A DNA stretch of 64,000 nucleotides from Trissonchulus latispiculum (GCA_030248195.1 JASAND010011348.1:1-64000), one strand, 5' to 3'. Shown: positions 40,844-53,520, numbered from the stretch's first letter. Notes: generated by a model not told the origin, from the sequence alone. Made by a program: numbers and translations.

Positions 40844-41423
40844 GTTTCAGCTGAAACTGAACAGAACGACAGTGAAAATGTCGAAAAATTAAATTTTGAA
40901 ACCAATGTTCGCTAGCTGTTCTATATGCTTGGAAAAATTTTAGATTAGGAGACAATAGTAGGCCTAGATCTTTAACTACGTCAGCTTTATTGATTTGGTT
41001 GTTGTTAAACTAATATGAAAAGTTCTCATTTCCATAACCGAAATAAACTACATTCCACTTTTGAAAAGCAACTTTCAATTTATTTGAATTGCTCCAATCA
41101 GCTATACTGTTTATATCTGACTGAACTTGAGGCCAACTTTGGATAGAATTTGAATATGCGAGATGACATTTGGTATCATCCGCAAATATTTTTGCATCCA
41201 TAAATTTCAGACATTCTTCAATATCGTTCATAAAAATAAGAAAAAGATGTAGTCCAAGAATACTACCCTGAGGAACCCCGGACGTAATGCTCGTAATTTT
41301 TGACTTTGCATTACTTATTTGCACCTATTGCTTACGATTTTTTAAATAATTGTCAAACCATTTATATAATTTGCCTTCTATTCCATAAGCCTTCAATTTA
41401 TTTAAAAGCAATTTATGAGACAT
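40844..41423 (-). pseudogene. CR1-like LINE RT, copy A, right part
   Basis: Continues copy A beyond Polinton 2 and includes RT motifs SGVPQGSILGLHLFLIFMND and IFADDTKCHLA (frame 41010-41324). The in-frame TAG before VQISN, shared with copies B and C, lies near 41325. It ends at the unit junction near 41423, where Gypsy leader sequence starts. Confidence 0.88.
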
Positions 41424-42687
41424 GAAATTTTCACAAAAATATCAAAAATTCGTCGAAAATGACGCCAATTTGACCTCAATCGGCCTTATATACGCATAAC
41501 AAAAAAATTGCAAAATCGTCGACAAAATTGCTTCAAAAGGCAAAATAAACGTTCCTGATTCACAAGTAGGGGGGGTGGGAATATTGTTATAAAGGACACT
41601 TGCGTTGATAATTGAAAAATTTTCAACAACATATGTCCCGAAATTGGTAATTAGAGGGGGGGGTGGGGGTACAAAATTAAGTCAAAATCACGTTTTTGAT
41701 GCGAAAATCAGTCGAAAATCCTCCTAGAGCGACGTTTTGCGCCTAGGACGGTCGTTATTTGAAGCATTTCAGCCTAAAAATTGTTCAAAATTCGATTTTT
41801 GGGTCGATTGGGGGTTTCGAAATTTTATCTTAAAATTTCCGAAACTTCAAAATTTTGGCGATTATGGGTCCCCAAAAATTATACGACGCTTGGGGGATTC
41901 CCAGAAAAATTATTCAGCCAAAACTTTGCCAAAATTTGACGAAATTTTACCTTGGGGTTAAGGTGTGGTCAAAATTTTGCCTAAAAAGTGCCTAAAATTG
42001 CAAACTTCTAGCACTTACGGGTCCCCAAAAATTATACCACGCTTGGGGAGTACCCACAAATTTTATTAAGGCAAGAATTTGTAAAAATTTGACGAAATTT
42101 ACCCTTGGCGGGGGGGGGTACAAAAATTACCAAAATTTAGCAATTTTTGCAAAAATTTTGCAAATAATGTTCCAAGATCAGCTTCTGTTGCTTTCCCCTG
42201 TGTCAATCTTTCTCAGTATCGAGAAAGTTCGGCACAAAGGTTGTGGAAAAACCCACGAAAAATTTTCCTAACTACAAAAATTTCAAAAATTTTCTTCCGT
42301 CTTGGGGGTGGGGGGTTGGGATCCTATCTTAAATCTACCTAAAATTTACTGCAAAATGGGTTATTGGGCTGCCCCAATAACGCAGTATCAGTTTCTACGC
42401 CGTCCCCCAACTCAGAACTTCTAAGACAAGTCCCCCAACGGACTTTCCCAACTTTCCAAATTTGACATATTTTTAGAGTTGCACCCTACACAATAGGAGA
42501 ATTTAAAAGTCATCAAACTTAAACAAAAAGCGTTTTAAAAGATTCTCCTAATTTTTGCGATTCTAAAAATACAAACCTTTTTAAATAAATCGCAAAATTA
42601 AGTTCAAAAATCGTTTTTGAAAAATCACGAAGTTTGAAACTTTTTCAATTTAGCAAACCGGACAGTGGTCCTGTCACGGTCGCCAAA

Positions 42688-43081
42688 TGTTAACTACCGG
42701 TTTACTGTCCGGTACCTACCGGTACTTAAATGGCGAAGCGAAAGCAGGTTCTAACGTCACGAAAAACTAGGGTGCAACCTGCTCGAAAAGTAAATAATCC
42801 CTATCTAAGAAACCCTAATAAAAGAAATAAGGGCCCATGATTTACTAGTACTTACGTGAGATTTAATGGGTAAATGGCATGAAATACGGCGATAACAATA
42901 AAGGGCACAATAGGCCGACTCGACTAATTGACAGACAAACACATACTGATTAGTTATGTAACTAAGCTAACTTATATATAAGCTGGATGGTTGCTGTTTA
43001 TAGCGATTACATTGATCATTCATGAAACACAAATAGAGTAATTTAGGGCGGATTAACAGTTAGTAAAGTGGGTTTTTTACA
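42688..43081 (-). repeat. LTR copy in unit B
   Basis: A 394-bp LTR nearly identical to 27761-28154, with the same LINE flank AAGTGACTGACG and the same PBS side. Confidence 0.95.
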
Positions 43082-43084
43082 AGT

Positions 43085-44130
43085 GACTGACGATGGTCGA
43101 ATTGGACCGATTATCGACTGCTACTACCCGACCACAGATTCAACCAAAAATGTTACCTCCGAAATATTTCTTTTGAAACTAGTTAGAGAAGCACTGAGGA
43201 CCATTTCAGGCCTTAAGCTGTTCCAATATTTATTTGGTCTTACGCTGAATAAGTTTTTTCGCATATCAGGTCTAGAGAAGCAACTGTTCAATTTGAGAGG
43301 GTGACCCCTGGTTGCTGATGCATTACTTACACCGAAGAATTCGTGGTAGTTTAGATCAATCAAATTATTTACTATTTTATACACTAGGATTAAGTCCTTA
43401 TGAATACCTCTAGTCTCCAATGTTGTCAGCTTTAGCTGTTGTAAACGCTGCTCATAGCTTAATTCTTTTAGTCCAGGCAATCTTTTCTTTAAGTACGGAC
43501 TCCATACTTCACTAGCGTACTCTAATTTAGACCTAACAAGCGTAATGTATAGTTTCAGCTGAAACTGAACAGAACGACAGTGAAAATGTCGAAAAATTAA
43601 ATTTTGAAACCAATGTTCGCTAGCTGTTCTATATGCTTGGAAAAATTTTAGATTAGGAGACAATAGTAGTCCTAGATCTTTAACTACGTCAGCTTTATTG
43701 ATTTGGTTGTTGTTAAGCCAATATGAAAAGTTCTCATTTCCATGACCGAAATAAACTACATTGCACTTTTGAAAAGCAACTTTCAATTTATTTGAATTGC
43801 TCCAATCAGCTATACTGTTTATATCTGACTGAACTTGAGGCCAACTTTGGATAGAATTTGAATATGCGAGATGACATTTGGTATCATCCGCAAATATTTT
43901 TGCATCCAAAAATTTCAGACATCCTTCAATATCGTTCATAAAAATAAGAAAAAGATGTGGTCCAAGAATACTACCCTGAGGAACCCCGGACGTAATGCTC
44001 GTAATTTTTGACTTTGCATTACTTATTTGCACCTATTGCTTACGATTTTTTAAATAATTGTCAAACCATTTATATAATTTGCCTTCTATTCCATAAGCCT
44101 TCAATTTATTTAAAAGCAATTTATGAGACA
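43085..44130 (-). pseudogene. CR1-like LINE RT, copy B
   Basis: An intact-looking 302-residue RT C-terminal frame (43124-44032) with SGVPQGSILGPHLF, IFADDTKCHLA and the C-terminal helices of CR1-type RT. A TAG precedes it in frame. It is truncated by the unit junction at 44130. The site where Polinton 2 sits in copy A is uninterrupted here. Confidence 0.9.
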
Positions 44131-45410
44131 TGAAATTTTCACAAAAATATCAAAAATTCGTCGAAAATGACGCCAATTTGACCTCAATCGGCCTTATATA
44201 CGCATAACAAAAAAATTGCAAAATCGTCGACAAAATTGCTTCAAAAGGCAAAATAAACGTTCCTGATTCACAAGTAGGGGGGGTGGGAATATTGTTATAA
44301 AGGACACTTGCGTTGATAATTGAAAAATTTTCAACAACATATGTCCCGAAATTGGTAATTAGAGGGGGGGTGGGGGTACAAAATTAAGTCAAAATCACGT
44401 TTTTGATGCGAAAATCAGTCGAAAATCCTCCTAGAGCGACGTTTTGCGCCTAGGACGGTCGTTATTTGAAGCATTTCAGCCTAAAAATTGTTCAAAATTC
44501 GATTTTTGGGTCGATTGGGGGTTTCGAAATTTTATCTTAAAATTTCCGAAACTTCAAAATTTTGGCGATTATGGGTCCCCAAAAATCATACGACGCTTGG
44601 GGGATTCCCAGAAAAATTATTCAGCCAAAAATTTGCCAAAATTTGACGAAATTTTACCTTGGGGTTAAGGTGTGGTCAAAATTTTGCCTAAAAAGTGCCT
44701 AAAATTGCAAACTTCTAGCACTTACGGGTCCCCAAAAATTATACCACGCTTGGGGAGTACCCACAAATTTTATTAAGGCAAGAATTTGTAAAAATTTGAC
44801 GAAATTTACCCTTGGCGGGGGGGGTACAAAAATTACCAAAATTTAGCAATTTTTGCAAAAATTTTGCAAATAATGTTCCAAGATCAGCTTCTGTTGCTTT
44901 CCCCTGTGTCAATCTTTCTCAGTATCGAGAAAGTTCGGCACAAAGGTTGTGGAAAAACCCACGAAAAATTTTCCTAACTACAAAAATTTCAAAAATTTTC
45001 TTCCGTCTTGGGGTAGGGGGGGTTGGGATCCTATCTTAAATCTACCTAAAATTTACTGCAAAATAGGTTATTGGGCTGCCCCAATAACGCAGTATCAGTT
45101 TCCAAGCCGTCCCCCAACTCAAAACGTCTGGGGGGGGGGTGGGGGTAAGACAAGTCCCCCAACGGACTTTCCCAACTTTCCAAATTTGACATTTTTCAGA
45201 GTTGCACCCTACACAATAGGAGAATTTAAAAGTCTTCAAACTTAAACAAAAAGCATTTTAAAAGATTCTCCTAATTTTTGCGATTCTAAAAATACAAACC
45301 TTTTTAAATAAATCGCAAAATTAAGTTCAAAAATCGTTTTTGAAAAATCACGAAGTTTGAAACTTTTTCAATTTAGCAAACCGGACAGTGGTCCTGTCAC
45401 GGTCGCCAAA

Positions 45411-45804
45411 TGTTAACTACCGGTTTACTGTCCGGTACCTACCGGTACTTAAATGGCGAAGCGAAAGCAGGTTCTAACGTCACGAAAAACTAGGGTGCAA
45501 CCTGCTCGAAAAGTAAATAATCCCTATCTAAGAAACCCTAATAAAAGAAATAAGGGCCCATGATTTACTAGTACTTACGTGAGATTTAATGGGTAAATGG
45601 CATGAAATACGGCGATAACAATAAAGGGCACAATAGGCCGACTCGACTAATTGACAGACAAACACATACTGATTAGTTATGTAACTAAGCTAACTTATAT
45701 ATAAGCTGGATGGTTGCTGTTTATAGCGATTACATTGATCATTCATGAAACACAAATAGAGTAATTTAGGGCGGATTAACAGTTAGTAAAGTGGGTTTTT
45801 TACA
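45411..45804 (-). repeat. LTR copy in unit C
   Basis: 394 bp, same boundaries and flanks as the unit B LTR. Confidence 0.95.
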
Positions 45805-45846
45805 AGTGACTGACGATGGTCGAATTGGACCGATTATCGACTGCTA

Positions 45847-46755
45847 CTACCCGACCACAGATTCAACCAAAAATGTTACCTCCGATATATTTCTTTTGAA
45901 ACTAGTTAGAGAAGGACTGAGGACCATTTCAGGCCTTAAGCTGTTCCAATATTTATTTGGTCTTACGCTGAATAAGTTTTTTCGCATATCAGGTCTAGAG
46001 AAGCAACTGTTCAATTTGAGAGGGTGACCCCTGGTTGCTGATGCATTACTTACACCGAAGAATTCGTGGTAGTTTAGATCAATCAAATTATTTACTATTT
46101 TATACACTAGGATTAAGTCCTTATGAATACCTCTAGTCTCCAATGTTGTCAGCTTTAGCTGTTGTAAACGCTGCTCATAGCTTAATTCTTTTAGTCCAGG
46201 CAATCTTTTCTTTAAGTACGGACTCCATACTTCACTAGCGTACTCTAATTTAGACCTAACAAGCGTAATGTATAGTTTCAGCTGAAACTGAACAGAACGA
46301 CAGTGAAAATGTCGAAAAATTAAATTTTGAAACCAATGTTCGCTAGCTGTTCTATATGCTTGGAAAAATTTTAGATTAGGAGACAATAGTAGTCCTAGAT
46401 CTTTAACTACGTCAGCTTTATTGATTTGGTTGTTGTTAAACCAATATGAAAAGTTCTCATTTCCATGACCGAAATAAACTACATTGCACTTTTGAAAAGC
46501 AACTTTCAATTTATTTGAATTGCTCCAATCAGCTATACTGTTTATATCTGACTGAACTTGAGGCCAACTTTGGATAGAATTTGAAAATGCGAGATGACAT
46601 TTGGTATCATCCGCAAATATTTTTGCATCCAAAAATTTCAGACATTCTTCAATATCGTTCATAAAAATAAGAAAAAGATGTGGTCCAAGAATACTACCCT
46701 GAGGAACCCCGGACGTAATGCTCGTAATTTTTGACTTTGCATTACTTATTTGCAC
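45847..46755 (-). pseudogene. LINE RT, C-terminal part, copy C
   Basis: 302 residues: SGVPQGSILGPHLF, catalytic FADD in IFADDTKCHLA, then thumb and the CR1-type C-terminal region (KLEYASEVWSPYLKK, NLFSVRPNKYWNSLRPE). An in-frame TAG directly upstream separates it from the rest of RT. Confidence 0.92.
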
Positions 46756-47583
46756 CTATTGCTTACGATTTTTTAAATAATTGTCAAACCATTTATATAA
46801 TTTGGCTTCTATTCCATAAGCCTTCAATTTATTTAAAAGCAATTTATGAGACACAGAATCAAATGCCTTTGCTATATCCAGGTATAAAACATCTACCAAA
46901 CACTTGGTGTCTTAGTCTGTCTTAGTTCATTCGTTCAAAGTTTGCAGCAGTTGACTTATTGTAGACCGCTTTGCTCTAAGTCCATGCTGATTGCTAGAGA
47001 CTAGTTGGCAAACTTCAATAAATCGTATGAAACTGTCATCCACTATGGATTCCATTGTTTTTGCGCATGCGCACAACAAGTTTATAGGGCGATAGTTTCT
47101 GAAATCATGTTTGTCACCTCTTTTAAATACTGGGACCAATTTTTCTATTTTCCACTCATCAGGCAGCTCAGATCTATCAAAGGAGCATTGGAAGATTATT
47201 GAAAGTGGAAATGCTATGGACTCCGCAAACTTTACTAAAAACCATTGCGGAATGCCATCAGGTCTATAGCTAAGTTTGGGCTTTAGTTTTTTTAAGTGTT
47301 TCAATACGTTGCGCACACTAAAGTCGCAATCAGTTAAAATAGCGTCCGTTCGCTGAGGAATAGGAATACTTTGGTTATCATCAACTACATAAACAGAGGT
47401 AAAGTAATCATTAAAAGCGTTCGCCTTGGCCAAATTATCAACTACTAAGTCTTGCTCATTACTTTTAATTATTGGAATTTCTGATTTAGGTGTTAATCTG
47501 GACTTTATATATGACCAAAATATAGTTTCATCCTTAGACTGTAAAATTGTTTTTTCAACATTATAGATAACCTTACGTTTCAA
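46756..47583 (-). pseudogene. LINE RT, N-terminal part
   Basis: The frame 46927-47583 carries the RT start (WSYIKSRL, LSYRPDGIPQWFLVKFAE, WKIEKLVPVFKRGDKHDFRNYRPINLL, SSNQHGLRAKRST). The palm motif A, LYLDIAKAFDSVSH, lies at about 46850-46890 in another frame, so there is a frame break near 46910. Confidence 0.88.
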
Positions 47584-48520
47584 TTTGCGTCAGTATCTTG
47601 CTGCAACATCCCACTTTGTTTTGTTTGCTTATGTGATTTGAGTGTGATGTATGACGAGTTAAACCACATAAGGGCACATAAAGTATAATAATTTCCAAGA
47701 TTTTCGACTTGAAAGTAGCCCATTTACGATGGACATCTGCAGGGGTTGCAAGCAAGTCTGCCCAGTTTACAGATTGTAACGTATTTGAAATAGCAGTGCA
47801 GTTTGCTTTTTTGAAATTTCTAAATTTTGACATTTCATTTTTACTATATCCACTCCAAAAAGGTCCAAGTTTAGCAGCAATTTTGAAATGATCAGAGTTT
47901 GAAAATGGCTCATTAACATTGATGCTAAATATAAAATCATCATCGTTACAAAATAGTAAGTCTAGCTGATTTCCTGCGACATGAGTTTTCTCCTTAATAT
48001 ACTGGGAAAATCCAAGTTCTAACATTTTAGTACAAAATTCATAATTCAATTCTCCAGTTGGTAATGCATCAGTTGACCAGTCTATTTCTGGTAAATTCAG
48101 ATCACCCAAAATAATAACTGGATAATCTGTTTCAGCTCTTAGTTCGTTTAGTTCTTGCATAAATGCATCGACTGAATCCCTCAATACTGCAGACCGAGTT
48201 CTATTGACAAGCCAAAATTGTACTAAGTTTGCCTTTTCATAATAACGTTGAATACCAAAAGTTCAAAAAATTGGTTTGCAACAGACTTTTGAACTACTCC
48301 CTTCATGGATTTCGGAACCGACATCATAACTCCCCCACCAAATCACAACGATATATTGCATGATGCTTCAAAAATGATAAATTACAATCACTAAAATCAC
48401 TATTAAAGAATGTTTCGACAAACAAAGAATAAAGTTTTAGTATTAGCCAAAAAGTTCAATTCAGTTAATTTGTTTCTCAAGCCTCGCGCGTTAAAGTATT
48501 CAAACTAAAGATTACATCAT
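47573..48520 (-). pseudogene. LINE apurinic-like endonuclease, several frame breaks
   Basis: The target-nicking endonuclease. The 203-residue frame 47573-48184 has VIILGDLNLPEIDW and the catalytic NSDHF. Further upstream, in shifted frames, are GGVMMSVPKSMKG near 48310 and NARGLRNKLTELNFL near 48490, the usual N-terminal motifs. At least three frame changes are needed to read it through. Confidence 0.85.
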
Positions 48521-49369
48521 ATACGACGTATAAAGATTACATCTAACTAAAGGCGAAGGCGCGAAAATCGGCCAAAAAATGGGTATTTTTAGGGTAAATT
48601 TAGAAAAAAATTTCAAAATGTCCAAATTTTTGGCTTAAGCTGTTTATTATTATGAGAAATACACGTTTTTAACTGTATTATGGATCTTATGACTCAATAT
48701 TGACCTTATTTTGGACTTGGAAACATGTTGGCAATCAAGTTTTTGAGTTTAAAACTACTGTCTAATGTTAAAATTACTCTATGGTTAGATGTTTCTTATC
48801 ATTAGAAACGGCTGAAAATGCGTTTTTTGTAAAAAAAAATTAAATGGTGGGGGGGGGGAGCCTCCTCCCCCACCCCAAATCTCCGTTACACCTATGGTTG
48901 GAGGTTGGGGGGGGTACCCCCCTCACATTTCGGGGGTCGACCACCAACATCCCAAGATTTACCCCCCTCCCCGAGACCCTGAGTTCCAGGGAAACTATGT
49001 CGCCAACCCCCCCCCCCCTAAAAAATTTTTCCTACCCCTTTACCCAAATCGATTTTTTCAGACCCCTCCCCCCTAAACCTTTTCAAACTCCTACCTAAAT
49101 TTTTTAAATTTTTAAAAACGTAAAAACATTTGAAAATTTTTCTCGAAAAAGCCTTCATTTTGGGTGAGCCAACCCCATGGAGGACCCCACCCCCATAAAA
49201 ATCGACATAAAAAATTGACAGCCAGCCAGCCACGCCTGGTCACAGTCTGTCATGTCGAAACATTATATATATGTATTGTCTCGCCCAAACCAGATTTCTA
49301 CTTCTGTACTTAATGTCCAAATTTTTGCAGCAAAAGAGGATGCGTGTGGTGGTTGATTTGTAGTTGTTG
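48521..49369. other. noncoding DNA before the acyltransferase gene
   Basis: Contains long G and C runs (48846-49080 and about 49184-49195) and no credible gene. TTTTTGCAG at about 49322-49330 could be an acceptor for a 5' UTR exon of the downstream gene. Confidence 0.5.
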
Positions 49370-49384
49370 ATGTGCTATGGCACC

Positions 49385-49549
49385 ATGCCTTCATTCCGAA
49401 ATGCTTTCTTTTGGCTTATTCTGTTCCTGACATCATTTTTGGGAAGTATTTTTATTCTCTTTCCTGTCTTTCCTACAATATTGATTTCACCTCAGCTGTA
49501 CCGATGGCTAATGGATCGTTTGGTTGGCTATTGGCTTACATTACCTCCT
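49385..49549 (+). CDS. LCLAT1: lysocardiolipin/lysophospholipid acyltransferase, coding exon 1
   Basis: Host gene of the 1-acyl-glycerophosphate acyltransferase family, which moves an acyl chain from acyl-CoA to lysophospholipids (lysocardiolipin, lysophosphatidylinositol and similar) in the ER membrane. This exon encodes 55 residues: an N-terminal membrane segment (FFWLILFLTSFLGSIFILF) and the family-typical YRWLMDRLVGYWLTLP. The start at 49385 has the good context GCACCATGC; an in-frame ATG at 49370 is also possible. It ends at donor CCT|GTACGT, phase 0. Similarity to LCLAT1 proteins is collinear across three exons. The minus-strand and other-frame ORFs here are shadows. Confidence 0.88.
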
Positions 49550-50268
49550 GTACGTTCTTGGTGTATATAATATAGTCAAGCGAGAAAAACACTTCTCAGA
49601 ATTTTGGCCGGAACTTTTTAATGGTTTGAGATATCGAAATACTGACTATGCAGGCGGCAGCTAGGCCTAGTCGTCAGATTTCTTATGAGCTATAGAGCAT
49701 GCACCGTTAGTGAAAAAATACCAAACTGGCGGGAACAACCCAATGTGGGAAACGGAAAAACCCATATGCTGTAAAACCCAACCCCTACATTTTTCTGGTA
49801 AGTTACCAGAAACGTCATAGCGGGTCATGGTACCCGCTGGCGTCATAGAAGCACAGAAGCGACGTTGATGTACGACTCCAGTTACATATATACCGTATAA
49901 ACCAGCTATACTAAACAGTTATAGCTGTTGAATCCTTAAACACTAGTTATTTCTTTGCCTAATTCTACGTCGGGATGATGCTCCTTTTAGGGGCCTACGT
50001 ACTTGTTCTAAATGTGTAATTGTTCCCTTTGTGTAGTTTTCAGCAATGTACGGCACGATTTGTATAGACGGGAGTGTGTTATTATGTATATACAATTTTT
50101 CTGTTGCTGTTTTTGTTTTTTCTGATGATCATACAGATAGATCGGTCGAATTTTCAGTCGGATTTTGTTGCAAATCTTGAAACCCTGCGACCTGTCGAGT
50201 TTATTTATTTACCTTTTAGGGGCACAAAACTGCACATATAAATGCGTAATGCGATGTAATCGTTTTAG

Positions 50269-50473
50269 GCTTTACTAGAGTTACTTCACTCCATTCGCAT
50301 AGAATTAAGCGGTGACATGATTCTCCGTTCAGAGCGAGCCATCTTCATCATGAATCATCGTACGAGATTGGACTGGATGTTCCTATGGAATGCCCTGTAT
50401 GCCATTGATCCCTTGCTCCTGCTGTCAGAAAAGATCATTTTGAAGTCGGACTTAAAGAAAATACCAGGAGCTG
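50269..50473 (+). CDS. LCLAT1: acyltransferase, coding exon 2 (catalytic)
   Basis: The acceptor is CGTTTTAG|GC, phase 0, and the donor GCTG|GTGCGC, phase 1. It encodes 68 residues with acyltransferase motif I, NHRTRLDWMFLWN, whose histidine and aspartate (HxxxxD) form the catalytic pair. Before it lies a short strand region (ALLELLHSIRIELSGD), after it ILKSDLKKIPGA, which in relatives leads straight to GWAM, found at the start of exon 3. No ORF of useful length marks this exon because of its size; it was found by reading after exon 1. Confidence 0.9.
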
Positions 50474-50526
50474 GTGCGCATTGTTATATTTAAATTGATG
50501 TTTTTATTTTTTACAAAGTTTTTAGT

Positions 50527-50978
50527 TTGGAATCGTTTGCGTTACTGTGCCGCACAGGAATGAAACTTCAAGGTTAATCCGAAATTTGGAATAGGTTTCG
50601 TCGGTATATGTTTACTTTTACTACATGGTATAGCGCGGCGGGAAAAACCCAGTCCGATATGCGGGGAAAACCCATCATTTTGGAATCGTTTGCGTTACTG
50701 TGCCGCACAGGAATGAAACTTCAAGGTTAATCCGAAATTTGGAATAGGTTTCGTCGGTATATGTTTACTTTTACTACATGGTATAGCGCGGCGGGAAAAA
50801 CCCAGTCCGATATGCGGGAAAAACCCATCATTTTGGAATCGTTTGCGTTACTGTGCCGCACAGGAATGAAACTTCAAGGTTAATCCGAAATTTGGAATAG
50901 GTTTCGTCGGTATATGTTTACTACATAGGTATAGCGCGGCGGGAAAAAACCCAGTCCGATATGCGGGAAAAACCCATC
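50527..50978. repeat. 153-bp tandem repeat, three copies
   Basis: Units start at 50527, 50680 and 50833, each beginning TTGGAATCGTTTGCGTTACT and ending with two GGGAAAAACCCA motifs. The third copy lacks about nine bases. It lies in intron 2 of the acyltransferase. Confidence 0.95.
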
Positions 50979-51329
50979 GCCGGTGTGAGTCACCCATATT
51001 AGCTAGATCGGATTTTAATAGCCTATCTTAAAGAGCGTCCAAAACTACCCTGAAGGGTATGTTATTGTAGCTCCCGCTGCCTCTTAGCAAATTTTTTGGG
51101 ACTTTGAAAATTTTGGAATTTTTGGTCCAAACATGGGGGTCAGGCAGGGTCAACTTTAGGAGGTCACCCTGAACTACTGGAAAGACCTAGCCCAAAACGG
51201 ATTACAGTTTCACAGAGGATATGTCTCGAACTTCACGAGGGTTTATGCAACTTGGCTCTAGTACCTGTGGTGCGACCTGGGGGTGACCTAGACTCGGCGG
51301 GAAAAAACCCATGTGCGGTAAAAAGGTGA

Positions 51330-51643
51330 TAGGTAGTGGTTTACCCCAGGAGATATCTCCGTCCTGCCGCAGGACATGGGGTGCCGGTGCTCATCCCCGG
51401 ATTCTCAGCCGTAGAGCCAGGAGTGTCACTTCAAATGATGACTGCATCCGTGGAAGGGGGGCCGGCCCTTCTACACAGACTCCTGTTACCTTCCCACCGT
51501 AGTGGTACCCATTTACCGACCAGTTAAGGATGGATAGCTGGGTTGGCTAGAGTCGGGATAGCTTTGTGGCCTCCGAGGATCGAACCACCGACCGTAACAT
51601 CGGAAGTTCTTACCAGCGCCCTTGACCACTCGGCCATCCCGAC
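51330..51643 (-). mobile_element. tRNA-derived SINE
   Basis: The minus strand starts with a tRNA-like head (51552-51643) with box A TGGCCGAGTGGTCAAGGGCG and box B GGTTCGATCC. The head is bounded by complementary GTCGGGA and TCCCGAC, like an acceptor stem of a Leu/Ser-type tRNA. A body of about 220 bases follows, homologous to 35340-35600. It is not a functional tRNA: the anticodon arm and T stem do not pair well. Confidence 0.72.
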
Positions 51644-53189
51644 CCGATCCTTTCCCGCCATGTGCGGGAAAAACTCAAATTTCAAAATGAAATTTTTTTC
51701 TAACCATTAGCAGCAAAGGAAGAATTCGTATATTTCTTAGCTCAGTAGAGCCTCCTGATTAATTTGGTATAGATTTTACCTAGGTTCGACCTTCTATGTG
51801 TGATCCAGGTGGCCAAAATTTGAGATGGTGCCATTTCAAGCCAAATTTTCAAATTTCGTCAAAAATAGCTATTTTTCACTAAAATAGGCCGGGTTTGGCT
51901 TTAGATGCAATAAAACACGTTTTCTATGTGTTAGGATGCTTAAACTGCAGAAAATAAGCAAATTTCAAAAATTTCCAAAATTTGCCTATATTTACGCGTT
52001 AAACATACGAAATTCTAAAAAGTCAATTTGACATGAATTTTTGGAAAAATATTGATATATATTTTTTGATTCAGATGTACTAAACATGGCCCGCTCTTTC
52101 GACTGGTATAGTCAAAACTGTTCTGGCATGCTTCCAGCGAAAATTTCGGCTGGGTTTTCCCCCATCGGTTTGGTCGAAAATTTCTCATCAACCGTAAGTG
52201 CTAGAGAGACGTTTGATGGCTCATTTTGGAGCTCTTCACAAGGTCTCATGGTAGTTATCGTTAGATTCGATTTGTCGCTTAATAAAAAAGTTGCAACCAA
52301 AATTCGAAAATTTGGGTTTTTCCCTCCGCGCTATACAGCTTATAGACAGCTAAAAACAATGTTAATTTTGTGCGAAGCGACGTTTCGTTAAATTTAAGTC
52401 AAACTTCGCGAAATCGTTAGCTACCTAATTGAGGGGTTTTCTTCATATCCACCACAAATTAACAAGATTTGCTGCCTTCGCGAAGTTCGCTTTGGTTTAG
52501 CCAAGTTTGCTTAAGTTCGCGAACTTCGCGTAGGCACCAAATCTTGAGTATAAAAGAGATTTTAAAAATTTTCAGTCAATTTTTGCGCAATGGAGAAAAT
52601 CCGTCAAATTAACTAGCTAGCGAATTCGCGAAATTTACAAAATTAGCTAAATTTTCGCCTTCTTGCGGGTTCTGGAGGATGACGCTGCCTTGCTGATTCT
52701 GAGGAAGGACCGGGAGGATAGCGCAAACTCAGTCGCTGTGCTTCCACTGGTATTAGGCTATATCATCTGGGCGTATTCTAGGGATTCTTTCTTGGGGGGC
52801 TCCTTGGGGGTCCCCCAAAATTGCGAGGGGCAAGGAATTTTGGAGGACTAAAATTTTTCGAAAAATATGCTAAAAATAGCGCCATTTTTCTGTCATATAC
52901 TGTAAAAATTGATTTTATTACAAAAATAGGCAGATTTAGTGTTAAAAAGGCAAAAATGAGAACGAATTTTTCAGGGCAAAATTTGGTACCAAAAGGGGCA
53001 CCCTCTGGTTTCGGGGGGCGATTTTGGGGGGAGACGAATTTTGGGAAGAACAAATTTTGGGGGGGAGGTCGTTTATGGGGGGCCCCACCCCCCCCCACCA
53101 TAATAAGCCCAGATCATTGAACAGCATACTTGGAGCTCATCTCACTTTTGCATTGAATTCTTGTTCTGCGTGCTGCTCCTCGGGCTAGC

Positions 53190-53520
53190 CGCCAGATATG
53201 GCAACGCCGATGCCGACGGAGCGTGCCGCTCTTAGCCCAATACAGGCATACTATTGATCCAGCTGGCTGTCCCTCCCCCCTTTGCCCTGACTGCCTACAG
53301 GAAGAAGAAACGCTCGAGCATTTGATCTTGAGCTGCCCCAGGAAATCGATAACCCGGCGTGCCCACCTCGACTGCTCCCAAGGCCTGGCCGTCCTGTGGT
53401 ATGACCCTCCCGGGGTGTTGGACTGCCTCCGGGGTACCGGGCGGCTTTAGCCCGGCTATATGGTCTCGCCGATTGGCCCCCAGATATGATGATGATGATG
53501 ATGATGATGCCGACGGAGCG
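53190..53520 (+). pseudogene. LINE 3'-end fragment with C-terminal Zn knuckle
   Basis: The frame 53223-53450 includes LLAQYRHTIDPAGCPSPLC and CPDCLQEEETLEHLILSCP, the Cys/His knuckle that ends many non-LTR RT proteins. After the stop there is a short 3' UTR ending in a GAT microsatellite (53487-53510), a LINE-like tail. It is a different family from the CR1-like LINE at 45808-48520. Confidence 0.7.

Larger units (their letters stand above)
41424..44130. repeat. tandem unit B: Gypsy leader + LTR + LINE 3' half
   Basis: Second copy (2707 bp) of the unit that first occurs at 26661-28624 plus 40844-41423. The junction motif GAGACA|TGAAATTTTCAC is identical at 41423 and 44130, which shows tandem duplication rather than independent insertions. 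Confidence 0.93.
44131..46853. repeat. tandem unit C: Gypsy leader + LTR + LINE 3' half
   Basis: Third copy (2723 bp). At its right end the LINE does not jump to Gypsy sequence but continues (GAGACA|CAGAATC), so this copy retains the original LINE context and marks the parental breakpoint. Confidence 0.93.
45808..48520 (-). mobile_element. CR1-like non-LTR retrotransposon, most complete copy
   Basis: Endonuclease followed by RT on the minus strand. The 3' UTR is cut at 45808 by the Gypsy LTR; the 5' end fades out near 48520, before any ORF1. It is broken by several frame changes and by a TAG near 46756, so it is dead. Confidence 0.88.

Noticed and set aside
51552..51643. Functional tRNA-Leu/Ser gene
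   Set aside because: Boxes A and B are present, but anticodon and T stems do not pair and a SINE body follows.
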